Shown here: positions 1 to 6,601 of the stretch, in pieces
Layout: each line of letters opens with the position of its first letter
How positions within the stretch are numbered: the first letter of the stretch is position 1
Source of the DNA: Brevundimonas sp. UBA7635
Lineage (GTDB): Bacteria > Pseudomonadota > Alphaproteobacteria > Caulobacterales > Caulobacteraceae
Direction: 5' to 3'
Length of the DNA: 10,595 nucleotides
Assembly: GCA_002483865.1 (NCBI GenBank)
Contig: DLIT01000126.1
Coordinates: 1-10,595, forward strand
Position numbers and translations under genes: made by a program
The notes under the pieces: model-generated
Databases searched by the model: none
The model's input: the letters and a program-made list of their open reading frames with translations, nothing else
Told to the model about the DNA's origin: nothing

Positions 1-7
1 AAGGGTC

Positions 8-99
8 TGGCGGAGACGGAGGGATTCGAACCCTCGGTACCCCGTAAAGGGTACGACGATTTAGCAAACCGTTGCCTTCAGCCACTCGGCCACGTCTCC
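8..99 (-). tRNA. tRNA-Ser (anticodon GCU)
   Basis: Read on the minus strand this is a complete class II tRNA. A 7-bp acceptor stem (93-99 with 12-18) is followed by a G discriminator at 11 and an encoded CCA at 8-10. The anticodon loop is 61-67, with anticodon GCU at 63-65, closed by a 5-bp stem containing one G-U pair. A long GC-rich variable arm, typical of serine tRNA, lies between the anticodon and T arms. It decodes AGC/AGU serine codons. The gene points away from hfsE, so the two share the 100-236 upstream region. Confidence 0.97.
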
Positions 100-110
100 G
101 ACAGGCGCGG

Positions 111-139
111 TGGATAGCGGGTGTTTCGTCGGGACGCAA
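111..139 (-). promoter_or_regulatory. Probable promoter of tRNA-Ser
   Basis: On the minus strand a TTGCGT -35 box (134-139) and a TATCCA -10 box (111-116, preceded by GC) are separated by exactly 17 bases. This places initiation a few bases before the tRNA 5' end at 99. The GCTA-type -10 resembles the housekeeping promoter consensus I recall for Caulobacter. The same spacing and similar boxes precede the tRNA-Glu gene in this window, which supports both calls. No transcript data are available. Confidence 0.5.
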
Positions 140-173
140 CGGTGAAGATGAGCAAAATCGTCGTGTTAACGTC

Positions 174-185
174 GGATAGATATCC
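174..185. repeat. Short inverted repeat upstream of hfsE
   Basis: GGATA and TATCC arms of 5 bases flank a 2-base centre, in the 137-base region between the divergent tRNA-Ser and hfsE genes. The surrounding 186-220 stretch is AT-rich for this genome, as expected near a promoter, but I could not place a convincing -35/-10 pair for hfsE. The repeat could be an operator; its function is unknown. It is short enough to arise by chance. Confidence 0.25.
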
Positions 186-236
186 TCAGTCGTAAAATAA
201 CATTGTGTTTTGCGTATAAGGACCCACTCACCGATC

Positions 237-1781
237 ATGCCAATGGCTGATGCCTCCGTTCAGACGATCCGCCCCAGAACGCGCACGCGCTTCAAGGCAC
301 TGAAATCGAAAGAATCTGTCCAAGCGGCCGCGCATTCGCGCCGTGGGCCGTTCAGGCCGGATCTTTGGCGAAATACGCGCCAGAGAAACGCAGCCCGCCT
401 GAGAGTCTTCTACTTCCGTGGGGTCGATATCGCCGGGGTAGGTTTCATCACGCTGATGACGGTGGCCGGGCCGGAACCGGGTCAGTGGTGGGCCACGCCG
501 GTTGGCTATGCCGCGCCTCCCATTCTGGGCAGCCTCATAACCTTGGCGCTCCTCCGATCCCTGGGGCTTTACCGGTTCACCCGTGACCATCGGGCCCCTG
601 TGCATCTGTGTCGGGTGATAGCCCTGGCCATGCTTGGCTGTATCGTGGGACTCGCGACCGCAGCGCCCTTCATGGGTCTGTCAGAGCTCATCCAGCGGTT
701 CGGCATCTGGTTGGCCACCACCGTAGGTTTTCTGGGATGCAGTCATCTGGTCTGGGGTCTGCTGGTGGATCGCTGGCGCAAGAGCGGTGCCATGACGCCC
801 AATGTCGTGGTGGTAGGAGCCACCCCTCATGCTGAACAGCTGATTCTCGAAGCCCTGGACCGGCGCGATCTGAATGTCCTGGGTGTTTTTGACGATCGTC
901 TGGCCCGGGTGCCGGATGCCGTCGTAGGCGTTCCCGTGCTGGGTCCCGCCAAGGCGCTGATGGACCATCGTCTTACCCCCTATATCGATCAGGTCGTCCT
1001 GGCCATTGATCCGAGTGCCAGCGCTCGCGTGCGCGCTCTGGCCGCCAGCCTCAGCACCCTGCCCATACCTTTGACCCTGCTTGTTGATGCCGATACCGAG
1101 ACCAAGCGTGACCATGCTCTGGAACGATTAGCCCGAGCGCCACTACCTCCGCTCGAGGGTCCGACGGATCCCGACCGCCGTGCCTTTCACAAGCGCCTGC
1201 AGGATATCTGTCTTGCGTCTGCGGCGCTGGTGCTGTTCAGCCCCCTGCTTGTGCTGATTGGGATCCTGATCCGCCTTGACAGCCCTGGTCCGGCCCTGTT
1301 CCGCCAAAGACGTCACGGCTTCAATCAGGAACAGATCGTGGTCTGGAAGTTCCGGTCGATGCGGCACGAAGAGGCCGACGCCACTGCAAGCCGTCAGGTG
1401 TCGGCTGATGATGACCGGGTGACCCGGCTGGGGCGTATCCTTCGCTCGACCAGCCTGGATGAACTGCCCCAGCTGCTGAACGTGGTGCGCGGTGAAATGT
1501 CGCTAGTCGGACCACGCCCCCACGCCATCGGCATGAAGACGGGCAATGAGGAATCCGCGGGATTGGTCCGGGACTATGCCCACCGCCACCGGATCAAGCC
1601 GGGCATGACGGGCTGGGCCGCGATCCATGGCTCGCGCGGGCCGCTACATACGGCCAATGACGTGCAGACCCGGGTCCAGCTCGACATCGACTATATCGAG
1701 CGCCAGTCCTTCTGGCTGGACCTATGGATCATGGCCGTTACCCTGCCGGTCCTGCTTGGCGACCGGATGGCAGTGCGCTGA
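237..1781 (+). CDS. hfsE: HfsE-like polyisoprenyl-phosphate hexose-1-phosphate transferase (initiates holdfast polysaccharide)
   Basis: Predicted inner-membrane enzyme of the WcaJ/PssY type that transfers a sugar phosphate from a nucleotide sugar to undecaprenyl phosphate, the first step of repeat-unit synthesis. From the chosen ATG it has 514 residues, the usual length. Four hydrophobic segments (about 62-78, 88-108, 127-148, 156-177) precede a Rossmann-like CoA-binding_3 region (VVVVGA near 190-195). The C-terminal bacterial sugar transferase domain follows, with a membrane anchor at about 324-346, DSPGP (348-352), WKFRSM (370-375), the LDELPQ catalytic region (D408, E409), LVGPRPH (423-429) and KPGMTGW (454-460). 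ATG 237 is preferred because a TTG at 210 lies before the only Shine-Dalgarno-like AAGGA (218-222); the 14-base spacing to ATG 237 is long, and ATG 243 is possible. It is first in the operon and overlaps hfsF by one base. The symbol rests on the neighbouring hfs genes, since PssY and PssZ are close paralogues. Confidence 0.88.
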   Translation: MPMADASVQTIRPRTRTRFKALKSKESVQAAAHSRRGPFRPDLWRNTRQRNAARLRVFYFRGVDIAGVGFITLMTVAGPEPGQWWATPVGYAAPPILGSLITLALLRSLGLYRFTRDHRAPVHLCRVIALAMLGCIVGLATAAPFMGLSELIQRFGIWLATTVGFLGCSHLVWGLLVDRWRKSGAMTPNVVVVGATPHAEQLILEALDRRDLNVLGVFDDRLARVPDAVVGVPVLGPAKALMDHRLTPYIDQVVLAIDPSASARVRALAASLSTLPIPLTLLVDADTETKRDHALERLARAPLPPLEGPTDPDRRAFHKRLQDICLASAALVLFSPLLVLIGILIRLDSPGPALFRQRRHGFNQEQIVVWKFRSMRHEEADATASRQVSADDDRVTRLGRILRSTSLDELPQLLNVVRGEMSLVGPRPHAIGMKTGNEESAGLVRDYAHRHRIKPGMTGWAAIHGSRGPLHTANDVQTRVQLDIDYIERQSFWLDLWIMAVTLPVLLGDRMAVR

Positions 1782-3241
1782 TGTTCTGGCGTGGCGTCGC
1801 GGGATACCTGCCCGCAAACCTGCTTCAGGGCCTGGTCGGCTTCGGCGCGATCATGGCCTATACCCGGCTTCTGAGCCCCGAAGATTTCGGCCGCTATGCC
1901 CTGGCCTTTTCGGTGATGACCCTGGCCCATGTCGCCACCTTCAGCTGGCTTGAGGCCGCCATGGCCAGGTTCTGGGCGGCGCAGAGGACGGCGCAGGACC
2001 TGGCCAACCATTTCGCCAGCCTGTATCGCGCCACGGCCGCGCTCAGCCTTGTATTTCTGCCTCTGGCCCTGATCGGGACTTGGCTCTGGCCCATGCCCGA
2101 GGCCTATCGCTGGCCCATTGCTGTGGCCCTGGTCGGCATTCCGATCCGCTGCCTGGCCAAGCTGGCCCAGGAGCGTTTCCGCGCCGCGGGCGAGGTGCGC
2201 AAGGCCGCAAGCCTCGACATCTGGAACACCCTGGCCGGTTTTGCCGTCGGCGTGGTAGCCGCCTTCAGCGGCGGAGGCGGATCGGCACCCCTGATGGGCT
2301 TGCTTATCGCCCCGCTGTTCGCCCTGCCCTTTGTCCTGCCAGCCGAGGTCCGCCAGGCCGACGGCGGACATATCCAGCCCAAACGCCTGGGCAATTATGC
2401 GCTCTATGGCTATCCGATTGCCGCTTCGCTAGGCCTTGCTGTGGTGCTGTCATCAACAGACCGCTTCCTGCTGGCCTACTTCCTCGATGACGCTGCGGTC
2501 GGGGCCTATCACGCGGGTTACAGCATAGCCAATCGCACACTGGACGTGATGTTCATCTGGCTGGGCGCAGCCGGCACCCCCGCCCTGGTAATGGCTCTTG
2601 AGAAGGGCGGCCGTCAGGATTTGCAGGTCGCCGCGCGAGAACAGGCCTCTGTGCTCCTGCTGATCGGGATGCCAGCCGCAGTGGGGCTGGCCCTGGTCGC
2701 CCGACCGCTGGCCGAGTTCATGATCGGTCCCGATCTGCGGGCCGCCGCGACCCAGGTCACGCCGTGGATCGCCCTGTCGGCCCTGCTGTCTGGCCTCACC
2801 GTCTATTATTTCCACCAGGCGTTCACGCTGGGTCGCCGGACGGGCTGGCTGCTGGTCACCATGTGCATCCCGGCACTGGTCAATGTCCTGCTCAATCTGT
2901 GGCTGATCCCGGCCTACGGCCTTATCGGGGCGGCCTGGGCCACCACGGCCAGCTTTGGCATCGGCCTAATGGCGTCGATGGCTATCGGGAGGCGGGTGCT
3001 GGCCCTGCCCGTGCCGTGGCGCAGCCTCCTCACTTGCGCCCTGTGCAGCGGTATCATGGCCGTGGCCGTTGTGCTTCTGCCGTCGATTGGAGGTCTCGCG
3101 GAAGTCATCCTGGATGCCAGTGTCGGGGCCGTGGTCTATGGCCTGGCCGCTGTCCTGTTTAATGCTGGCGACGCACGGACCCAGCTGATCCGCCTGCAGG
3201 CCTTCCACAGGGCCAGAAAGGCCAGAAGGGCTGCGGCATGA
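1781..3241 (+). CDS. hfsF: HfsF-like polysaccharide flippase (Wzx, MOP superfamily)
   Basis: Predicted to flip the undecaprenyl-linked holdfast repeat unit across the inner membrane. The 486-residue product is almost entirely hydrophobic helices separated by short basic loops, compatible with 12-14 membrane segments. Family-typical stretches are the N-terminal helix ending in YTRLLSPEDFGRYA (27-40), DRFLLAYFL..VGAY (228-243) and NLWLIPAYGLIGAAWATT (372-389). The C-terminal tail is strongly basic (RARKARRAAA), consistent with a cytosolic end. The start is ATG 1781, inside the TGATG junction with hfsE. An upstream in-frame ATG at 1724 would bury 19 extra residues in hfsE and lacks support. Coupling to hfsE and the surrounding glycosyltransferases fit a dedicated Wzx. 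Substrate specificity cannot be read from the sequence. Confidence 0.88.
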   Translation: MFWRGVAGYLPANLLQGLVGFGAIMAYTRLLSPEDFGRYALAFSVMTLAHVATFSWLEAAMARFWAAQRTAQDLANHFASLYRATAALSLVFLPLALIGTWLWPMPEAYRWPIAVALVGIPIRCLAKLAQERFRAAGEVRKAASLDIWNTLAGFAVGVVAAFSGGGGSAPLMGLLIAPLFALPFVLPAEVRQADGGHIQPKRLGNYALYGYPIAASLGLAVVLSSTDRFLLAYFLDDAAVGAYHAGYSIANRTLDVMFIWLGAAGTPALVMALEKGGRQDLQVAAREQASVLLLIGMPAAVGLALVARPLAEFMIGPDLRAAATQVTPWIALSALLSGLTVYYFHQAFTLGRRTGWLLVTMCIPALVNVLLNLWLIPAYGLIGAAWATTASFGIGLMASMAIGRRVLALPVPWRSLLTCALCSGIMAVAVVLLPSIGGLAEVILDASVGAVVYGLAAVLFNAGDARTQLIRLQAFHRARKARRAAA

Positions 3242-4170
3242 CTATCCGTCTGACCGACAACGTACACCATTCCGACGCCCAGCCCCGCCTGTCCGTGCTG
3301 ATCCCGTTTTTGCGGGACGATCCGGCAGACCTCATCCAGAGGCTCGATCGTGAGGCAGGCTCGCTGGGTAACAGGGTCGAGGTTGTGCTGCTGGACGATG
3401 GCACCGGTGATGATGATCTAACTCACCGATTGACGGCCATTCTTACGGCGGCGGTCCTGCCAATCCGATTGATCACCCTGACCGCAAACCAGGGTCGGGC
3501 GGCGGGCCGAAACCTGCTGGCCAGCCATGCGCGCGGGCAAGGCCTGCTGTTCCTCGACAGCGACATGAGACCCGACCGGCCCGACTTCCTGCAGGCCTGG
3601 CTGGCCTTTGTGGATGCTGGGCAGACGCCCATTGCGTTTGGCGGGTTCTCGCTTCTGCAAGCTCCGCAGGATCGGCAGTTTGCCATTCACCGGCAGATGG
3701 CCGCGCGCTCGGAATGCCTCAGCGCCAAGCAGAGGCAGCTTCAACCAGAGAAATATGTTTTCACATCCAACCTGCTGATAGATCGCAATATCTTCCGGCA
3801 GCACGCCTTTGACGCCAGCTTCACCGGCTGGGGCTGGGAAGATGTGGAATGGGCGATGCGGGTGTCACGCCTTTACCCTGTGGCTCATGTAGACAATCCC
3901 GCCACCCACATGGGGCTGGATCGGGTCGAGGACCTGGCCCGCAAGTATGAACAGTCCGCGCCCAATTTCGCGCGGGTGCTGGCCCGGCATCCGGATTTCG
4001 TGACCGCCTATCCCAGCTATCGCGCCGCCCGCCTGCTGCGTCATCTGCCCGGCCGCGGCCTGTTGCGTGCGGGGCTGAGGCAGGGTTTCAGGAGCGCCGT
4101 CCTGCCCGTCCGACTGCGTGCCTTCAGCCTGCGCCTCTATCGCGCCGCCCTTTATGCGGAGGTCGTATGA
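3238..4170 (+). CDS. hfsG: HfsG-like family 2 glycosyltransferase
   Basis: Cytosolic GT-A-fold glycosyltransferase predicted to add a sugar, probably GlcNAc from UDP-GlcNAc as reported for C. crescentus HfsG, to the lipid-linked holdfast precursor. Visible GT2 motifs are the N-terminal strand LSVLIPFLRD (18-27), nucleotide-binding LLDDGTGD (51-58), NQGRAAGRN (84-92), the metal-binding FLDSDM (105-110) and the acceptor/catalytic GWGWED (197-202). Its 310 residues are normal for a single-domain enzyme. The basic, hydrophobic C-terminus (about 262-305) may sit on the membrane. The ATGA overlap with hfsF, and an AGAAGGG Shine-Dalgarno at 3224-3230 with 7-base spacing, fix the start. The next gene is the matching deacetylase; I recall the same E-F-G-H order in C. 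crescentus. Confidence 0.87.
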   Translation: MTIRLTDNVHHSDAQPRLSVLIPFLRDDPADLIQRLDREAGSLGNRVEVVLLDDGTGDDDLTHRLTAILTAAVLPIRLITLTANQGRAAGRNLLASHARGQGLLFLDSDMRPDRPDFLQAWLAFVDAGQTPIAFGGFSLLQAPQDRQFAIHRQMAARSECLSAKQRQLQPEKYVFTSNLLIDRNIFRQHAFDASFTGWGWEDVEWAMRVSRLYPVAHVDNPATHMGLDRVEDLARKYEQSAPNFARVLARHPDFVTAYPSYRAARLLRHLPGRGLLRAGLRQGFRSAVLPVRLRAFSLRLYRAALYAEVV

Positions 4171-4907
4171 TCACGCCCTATACGCCTGACCGAAGCCTGG
4201 CCGGCAAGGTCAGGCGCCGGTTGACCCACCTGTGCTGGCGACGCCCGGCTCGCCTGAAGCTTGAGCGGCCTGTCGTCAGCTTCACCTTCGACGACATCCC
4301 CACTACGGCAGCCCTTGCCGGGGCCCAGGCGCTGGAGGCGGCCGGTGCGCGCGGCACCTTCTATGTCTGCTCGGGTCTTTTGGGGCGCGAGGGTCACATG
4401 GGCCGGTTTGCCGATGCTGCCGAGATCTCGCACCTGATCGCGGCGGGCCACGAAATCGCCAGCCACACCACGAACCACGTCGATTGCCATCGCACCGCCC
4501 TTGGCGCGCTTGAGATCGACCTGGACCACAATGACACCGCCCTGTCGCGGCTGGGGGCTGCGCCGAACCATTTTGCCTATCCCTATGGCGAGGTTTCCAC
4601 TCGGGCCAAGCGCCTGCTGGCCCGGCGCTACGCCTCGCTGCGCGGCGTGCACAAGGGGCTGGTGCACGATGGCAGTGACCTTAACCAGCTGCCGGGCGTC
4701 GGCATCGAGGGGCCAGAGGGCGAGAGCCTGGCCCGCGCATGGATCGACCGGGCGATTGCCGAGCGGGCCTGGCTGATCCTCTACACCCATGATGTGCGCG
4801 GCCAGCCCTCGCCCTGGGGCTGCACGCCCGACGCCCTGCACCGCCTGATCGCCTATGCGCGGGACCGGGGCGCGGACATCCGGACCGTCGGGGAGATGAT
4901 CCAGTGA
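4167..4907 (+). CDS. hfsH: HfsH-like polysaccharide deacetylase (carbohydrate esterase family 4)
   Basis: Predicted metal-dependent N-deacetylase that removes acetyl groups from GlcNAc residues. In C. crescentus this makes the holdfast partly cationic, cohesive and retained on the cell. CE4 motifs in order are TFDD (40-43, with D42 the presumed base and D43 a metal ligand), SHTTNH (99-104, metal ligands H100 and H104), FAYPYG (136-141) and YTHDV (206-210, catalytic H208). All key residues are present, so the enzyme should be active. The 246-residue product has no signal peptide and a basic N-terminus, pointing to action in the cytosol on the lipid-linked precursor. GGAGG (4158-4162) lies 4 bases before the ATG, which overlaps the hfsG stop as ATGA. 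Its 3' end overlaps the next gene by 4 bases. Confidence 0.9.
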   Translation: MITPYTPDRSLAGKVRRRLTHLCWRRPARLKLERPVVSFTFDDIPTTAALAGAQALEAAGARGTFYVCSGLLGREGHMGRFADAAEISHLIAAGHEIASHTTNHVDCHRTALGALEIDLDHNDTALSRLGAAPNHFAYPYGEVSTRAKRLLARRYASLRGVHKGLVHDGSDLNQLPGVGIEGPEGESLARAWIDRAIAERAWLILYTHDVRGQPSPWGCTPDALHRLIAYARDRGADIRTVGEMIQ

Positions 4908-5848
4908 GCGCTGATGTCGCCATCATTATTCCCACGCTGCGCCGACCTGAAAGCCTGGAGCGCGCCATCCGTTCGGCTCTGGCCCAGACCAGAGTCGAGG
5001 CTCGGCTGCGCGAGATCATCGTCGTCGACAATGATCCGCTAGCCAGCGCCAGACCGACTGTAGAGCACCTCTCGGGCTCCGCCCTGATCCCGGTGCGCTG
5101 GTGCCACGCCCCCCAACCTGGAGTGGCCACGGCTCGAAATCGCGGCCTGGCCGAGACGGACGCACTCCTCATCGCCTTTCTGGATGATGATGAAGAGGCC
5201 AGCCCTGAATGGCTGTCAGCCCTGCTCAAGGCGCAGGCGGACCTTCAGTCCGATGTGGTGTTCGGCCCCATCCGTGGCCGAGTGCCACCGGATATAGGCT
5301 GGAGTCGCGACTATCTGGAGCGCTTCTTCGGTCGCGAAGGTCCCGATGCAACCCAGCTGATCGACCACGCCTATGGCTGTGGCAATTCGCTGCTGGTGCG
5401 GGCCACGGCCCTCCCCGGCCCCGCGCCGTTTGATATGGCCGCTGACCAGACCGGAGGCGAGGATGATGCCCTGTTCGCGGCCCTGGCGGCGCGCGGCGGC
5501 ACCTTCGGCTGGGCGGCCGATGCCTGGGTAGACGAATATGCGCCGCCGCATAGGGCGAACCTTGGCTATGCCCTCAAGCGCGCTTTTGCCTATGGGCAGA
5601 CGCCCAGCCAGATCGCCTACTCCCAAGGCAACTGGCCTGGCATCGTGCGCTGGATGGTAATTGGCGCGGGCCAGATGATACTATTTGGCCTGGCCGCCCT
5701 GGCGCTGATCATAGTGCGACACCCCCTGCGGGCACAGATGCTGGACCGCGCCGCCCGAGGAACGGGAAAACTTTTATGGTTTCGTGGGTTCGAGCCAAAA
5801 TTCTACGGCTCACATGAACTGAGGCGTCTTGATCAGGCCTCGACCTAA
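4904..5848 (+). CDS. Family 2 glycosyltransferase, last gene of the hfsEFGH operon (HfsL candidate)
   Basis: Membrane-associated GT2 enzyme predicted to add another sugar to the holdfast repeat unit. Motifs are VAIIIPTLRRP (5-15), VVDND (40-44) for nucleotide binding, GVATARNRG (73-81), the metal-binding FLDDDEEA (92-99) and GGEDD (184-188) as the likely catalytic-base region. One hydrophobic segment at about 250-271 probably anchors the C-terminus. Length is 314 residues. It starts at GTG 4904, giving a GTGA overlap with hfsH, with a GGGGAG-type Shine-Dalgarno about 8 bases upstream. HfsL, a GT2 enzyme required for holdfast in C. crescentus and Hirschia, is the best named candidate, but I cannot prove orthology by reading. 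It is not the polytopic polymerase HfsC. The stop overlaps the convergent hfsB stop. Confidence 0.85.
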   Translation: MSADVAIIIPTLRRPESLERAIRSALAQTRVEARLREIIVVDNDPLASARPTVEHLSGSALIPVRWCHAPQPGVATARNRGLAETDALLIAFLDDDEEASPEWLSALLKAQADLQSDVVFGPIRGRVPPDIGWSRDYLERFFGREGPDATQLIDHAYGCGNSLLVRATALPGPAPFDMAADQTGGEDDALFAALAARGGTFGWAADAWVDEYAPPHRANLGYALKRAFAYGQTPSQIAYSQGNWPGIVRWMVIGAGQMILFGLAALALIIVRHPLRAQMLDRAARGTGKLLWFRGFEPKFYGSHELRRLDQAST

Positions 5849-5856
5849 CCGGTTAG
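5845..5856. repeat. 12-base perfect palindrome carrying both convergent stop codons
   Basis: CTAACCGGTTAG is identical to its own reverse complement. The plus-strand TAA at 5846-5848 ends the GT2 gene and the minus-strand TAG (complement of 5845-5847) ends hfsB. No U-tract follows on either strand, so it is not a standard intrinsic terminator. There is no non-coding space between the two converging operons here. Confidence 0.6.
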
Positions 5857-6546
5857 TCGACGCAAGATTGCGGGCGGCTGCCACTGCATCCGGTTCATCA
5901 CGATTCCGGCGATAGAGCCGCCAGCCGCATCAATCTCGTCGCGTAGAGCCACGGCCTCCGAGGCGGCGGTTGTCTCTGCCCCCACCACGATGATGGTCGC
6001 ATCGATATAGGGTGCCAAAAGGATCGCCATGTCGCTGCGGTCCGCCGATGGCGTGTCGATGATCACCGTATCCGCATGGGTGCGCAGGGATGTCCAGTAG
6101 GCCGCGTCGGGCACGACCTCTGCCCTTTGCCCCGCCCGCAGCACCTCTGCATGAAAGCACGTCACGTACAGCCTACCTCCCAGGCAGGCCCGCGCCGTCA
6201 GCAGGCGTGAGGGCGGCACCGGGCGGCCGTCACGACCCTTGAACGGCGGGTTGATGGCATAGAAGCTCGACCCATCCGGCGAGGCCTGCACCGGCTTGGA
6301 CAGTCGGCCGAACCGGTCCGGTTCCTCGCCCACCTGCATCAATTGCCCTTGCTGGGCCAGATCACCATCCACCAGCCAGACCGGCCTTTGAGCCCGCACA
6401 GCAGCCAGACGGCCAAACTCGCGCGCCACGGTCGAGGTTCCCTCACCGGTCGTCGTGGCCACGAACTGGAGCACACGTCCTCGATGGGCCGGGGCTGGCC
6501 CCAGGGCGGCCCACAGTCCTGCCATCTCTGTCGTCAGATCGACCAT
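5845..6546 (-). CDS. hfsB: HfsB-like BY-kinase-family P-loop protein, probably catalytically impaired
   Basis: Cytosolic partner of the chain-length protein HfsA, related to the CpsD/CapB/Wzc-C-domain tyrosine autokinases. The 233-residue product has the fold signatures of that family: a Walker A-like loop GEGTST (34-39), Walker A' VWLVDGD (56-62), Walker B VIIDTPSA (161-168), and VVGAETT..SEAV followed by GIVMNRM (188-220). The Walker A lysine expected in GxGKST is a threonine here (T37, codon ACC at 6438-6436). The C-terminus has no tyrosine cluster for autophosphorylation. It may therefore be a structural or regulatory pseudokinase. ATG 6546 lies 55 bases after the hfsA stop with only a weak AGAGA Shine-Dalgarno, so the two genes are probably co-transcribed. 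ParA/MinD-type function is less likely given the partner gene. Confidence 0.82.
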   Translation of the reverse strand: MVDLTTEMAGLWAALGPAPAHRGRVLQFVATTTGEGTSTVAREFGRLAAVRAQRPVWLVDGDLAQQGQLMQVGEEPDRFGRLSKPVQASPDGSSFYAINPPFKGRDGRPVPPSRLLTARACLGGRLYVTCFHAEVLRAGQRAEVVPDAAYWTSLRTHADTVIIDTPSADRSDMAILLAPYIDATIIVVGAETTAASEAVALRDEIDAAGGSIAGIVMNRMQWQPPAILRRLTG

Positions 6547-6601
6547 CGAATCTCTTGGCTACGGCGCTACGCCCGATCCTTAGCACGCTCAAAGCCGGAC
6601 A

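Noticed and set aside
8..99. tRNA genes as integration sites for a mobile element
   Set aside because: No integrase, transposase, or duplicated tRNA 3' end was seen next to any of the three tRNA genes.
1724..1780. Upstream extension of hfsF from an earlier in-frame ATG
   Set aside because: It would overlap hfsE by 58 bases and add a non-hydrophobic stretch; the TGATG start at 1781 begins exactly at the conserved flippase N-terminus.
1691..2371. 226-residue reading frame on the minus strand opposite hfsF
   Set aside because: Rich in G, Q and R with no domain signature; a shadow of the flippase gene.
4152..4841. 229-residue reading frame on the minus strand opposite hfsH
   Set aside because: It is antisense to an intact CE4 enzyme with all motifs, has low-complexity composition, and no family features.
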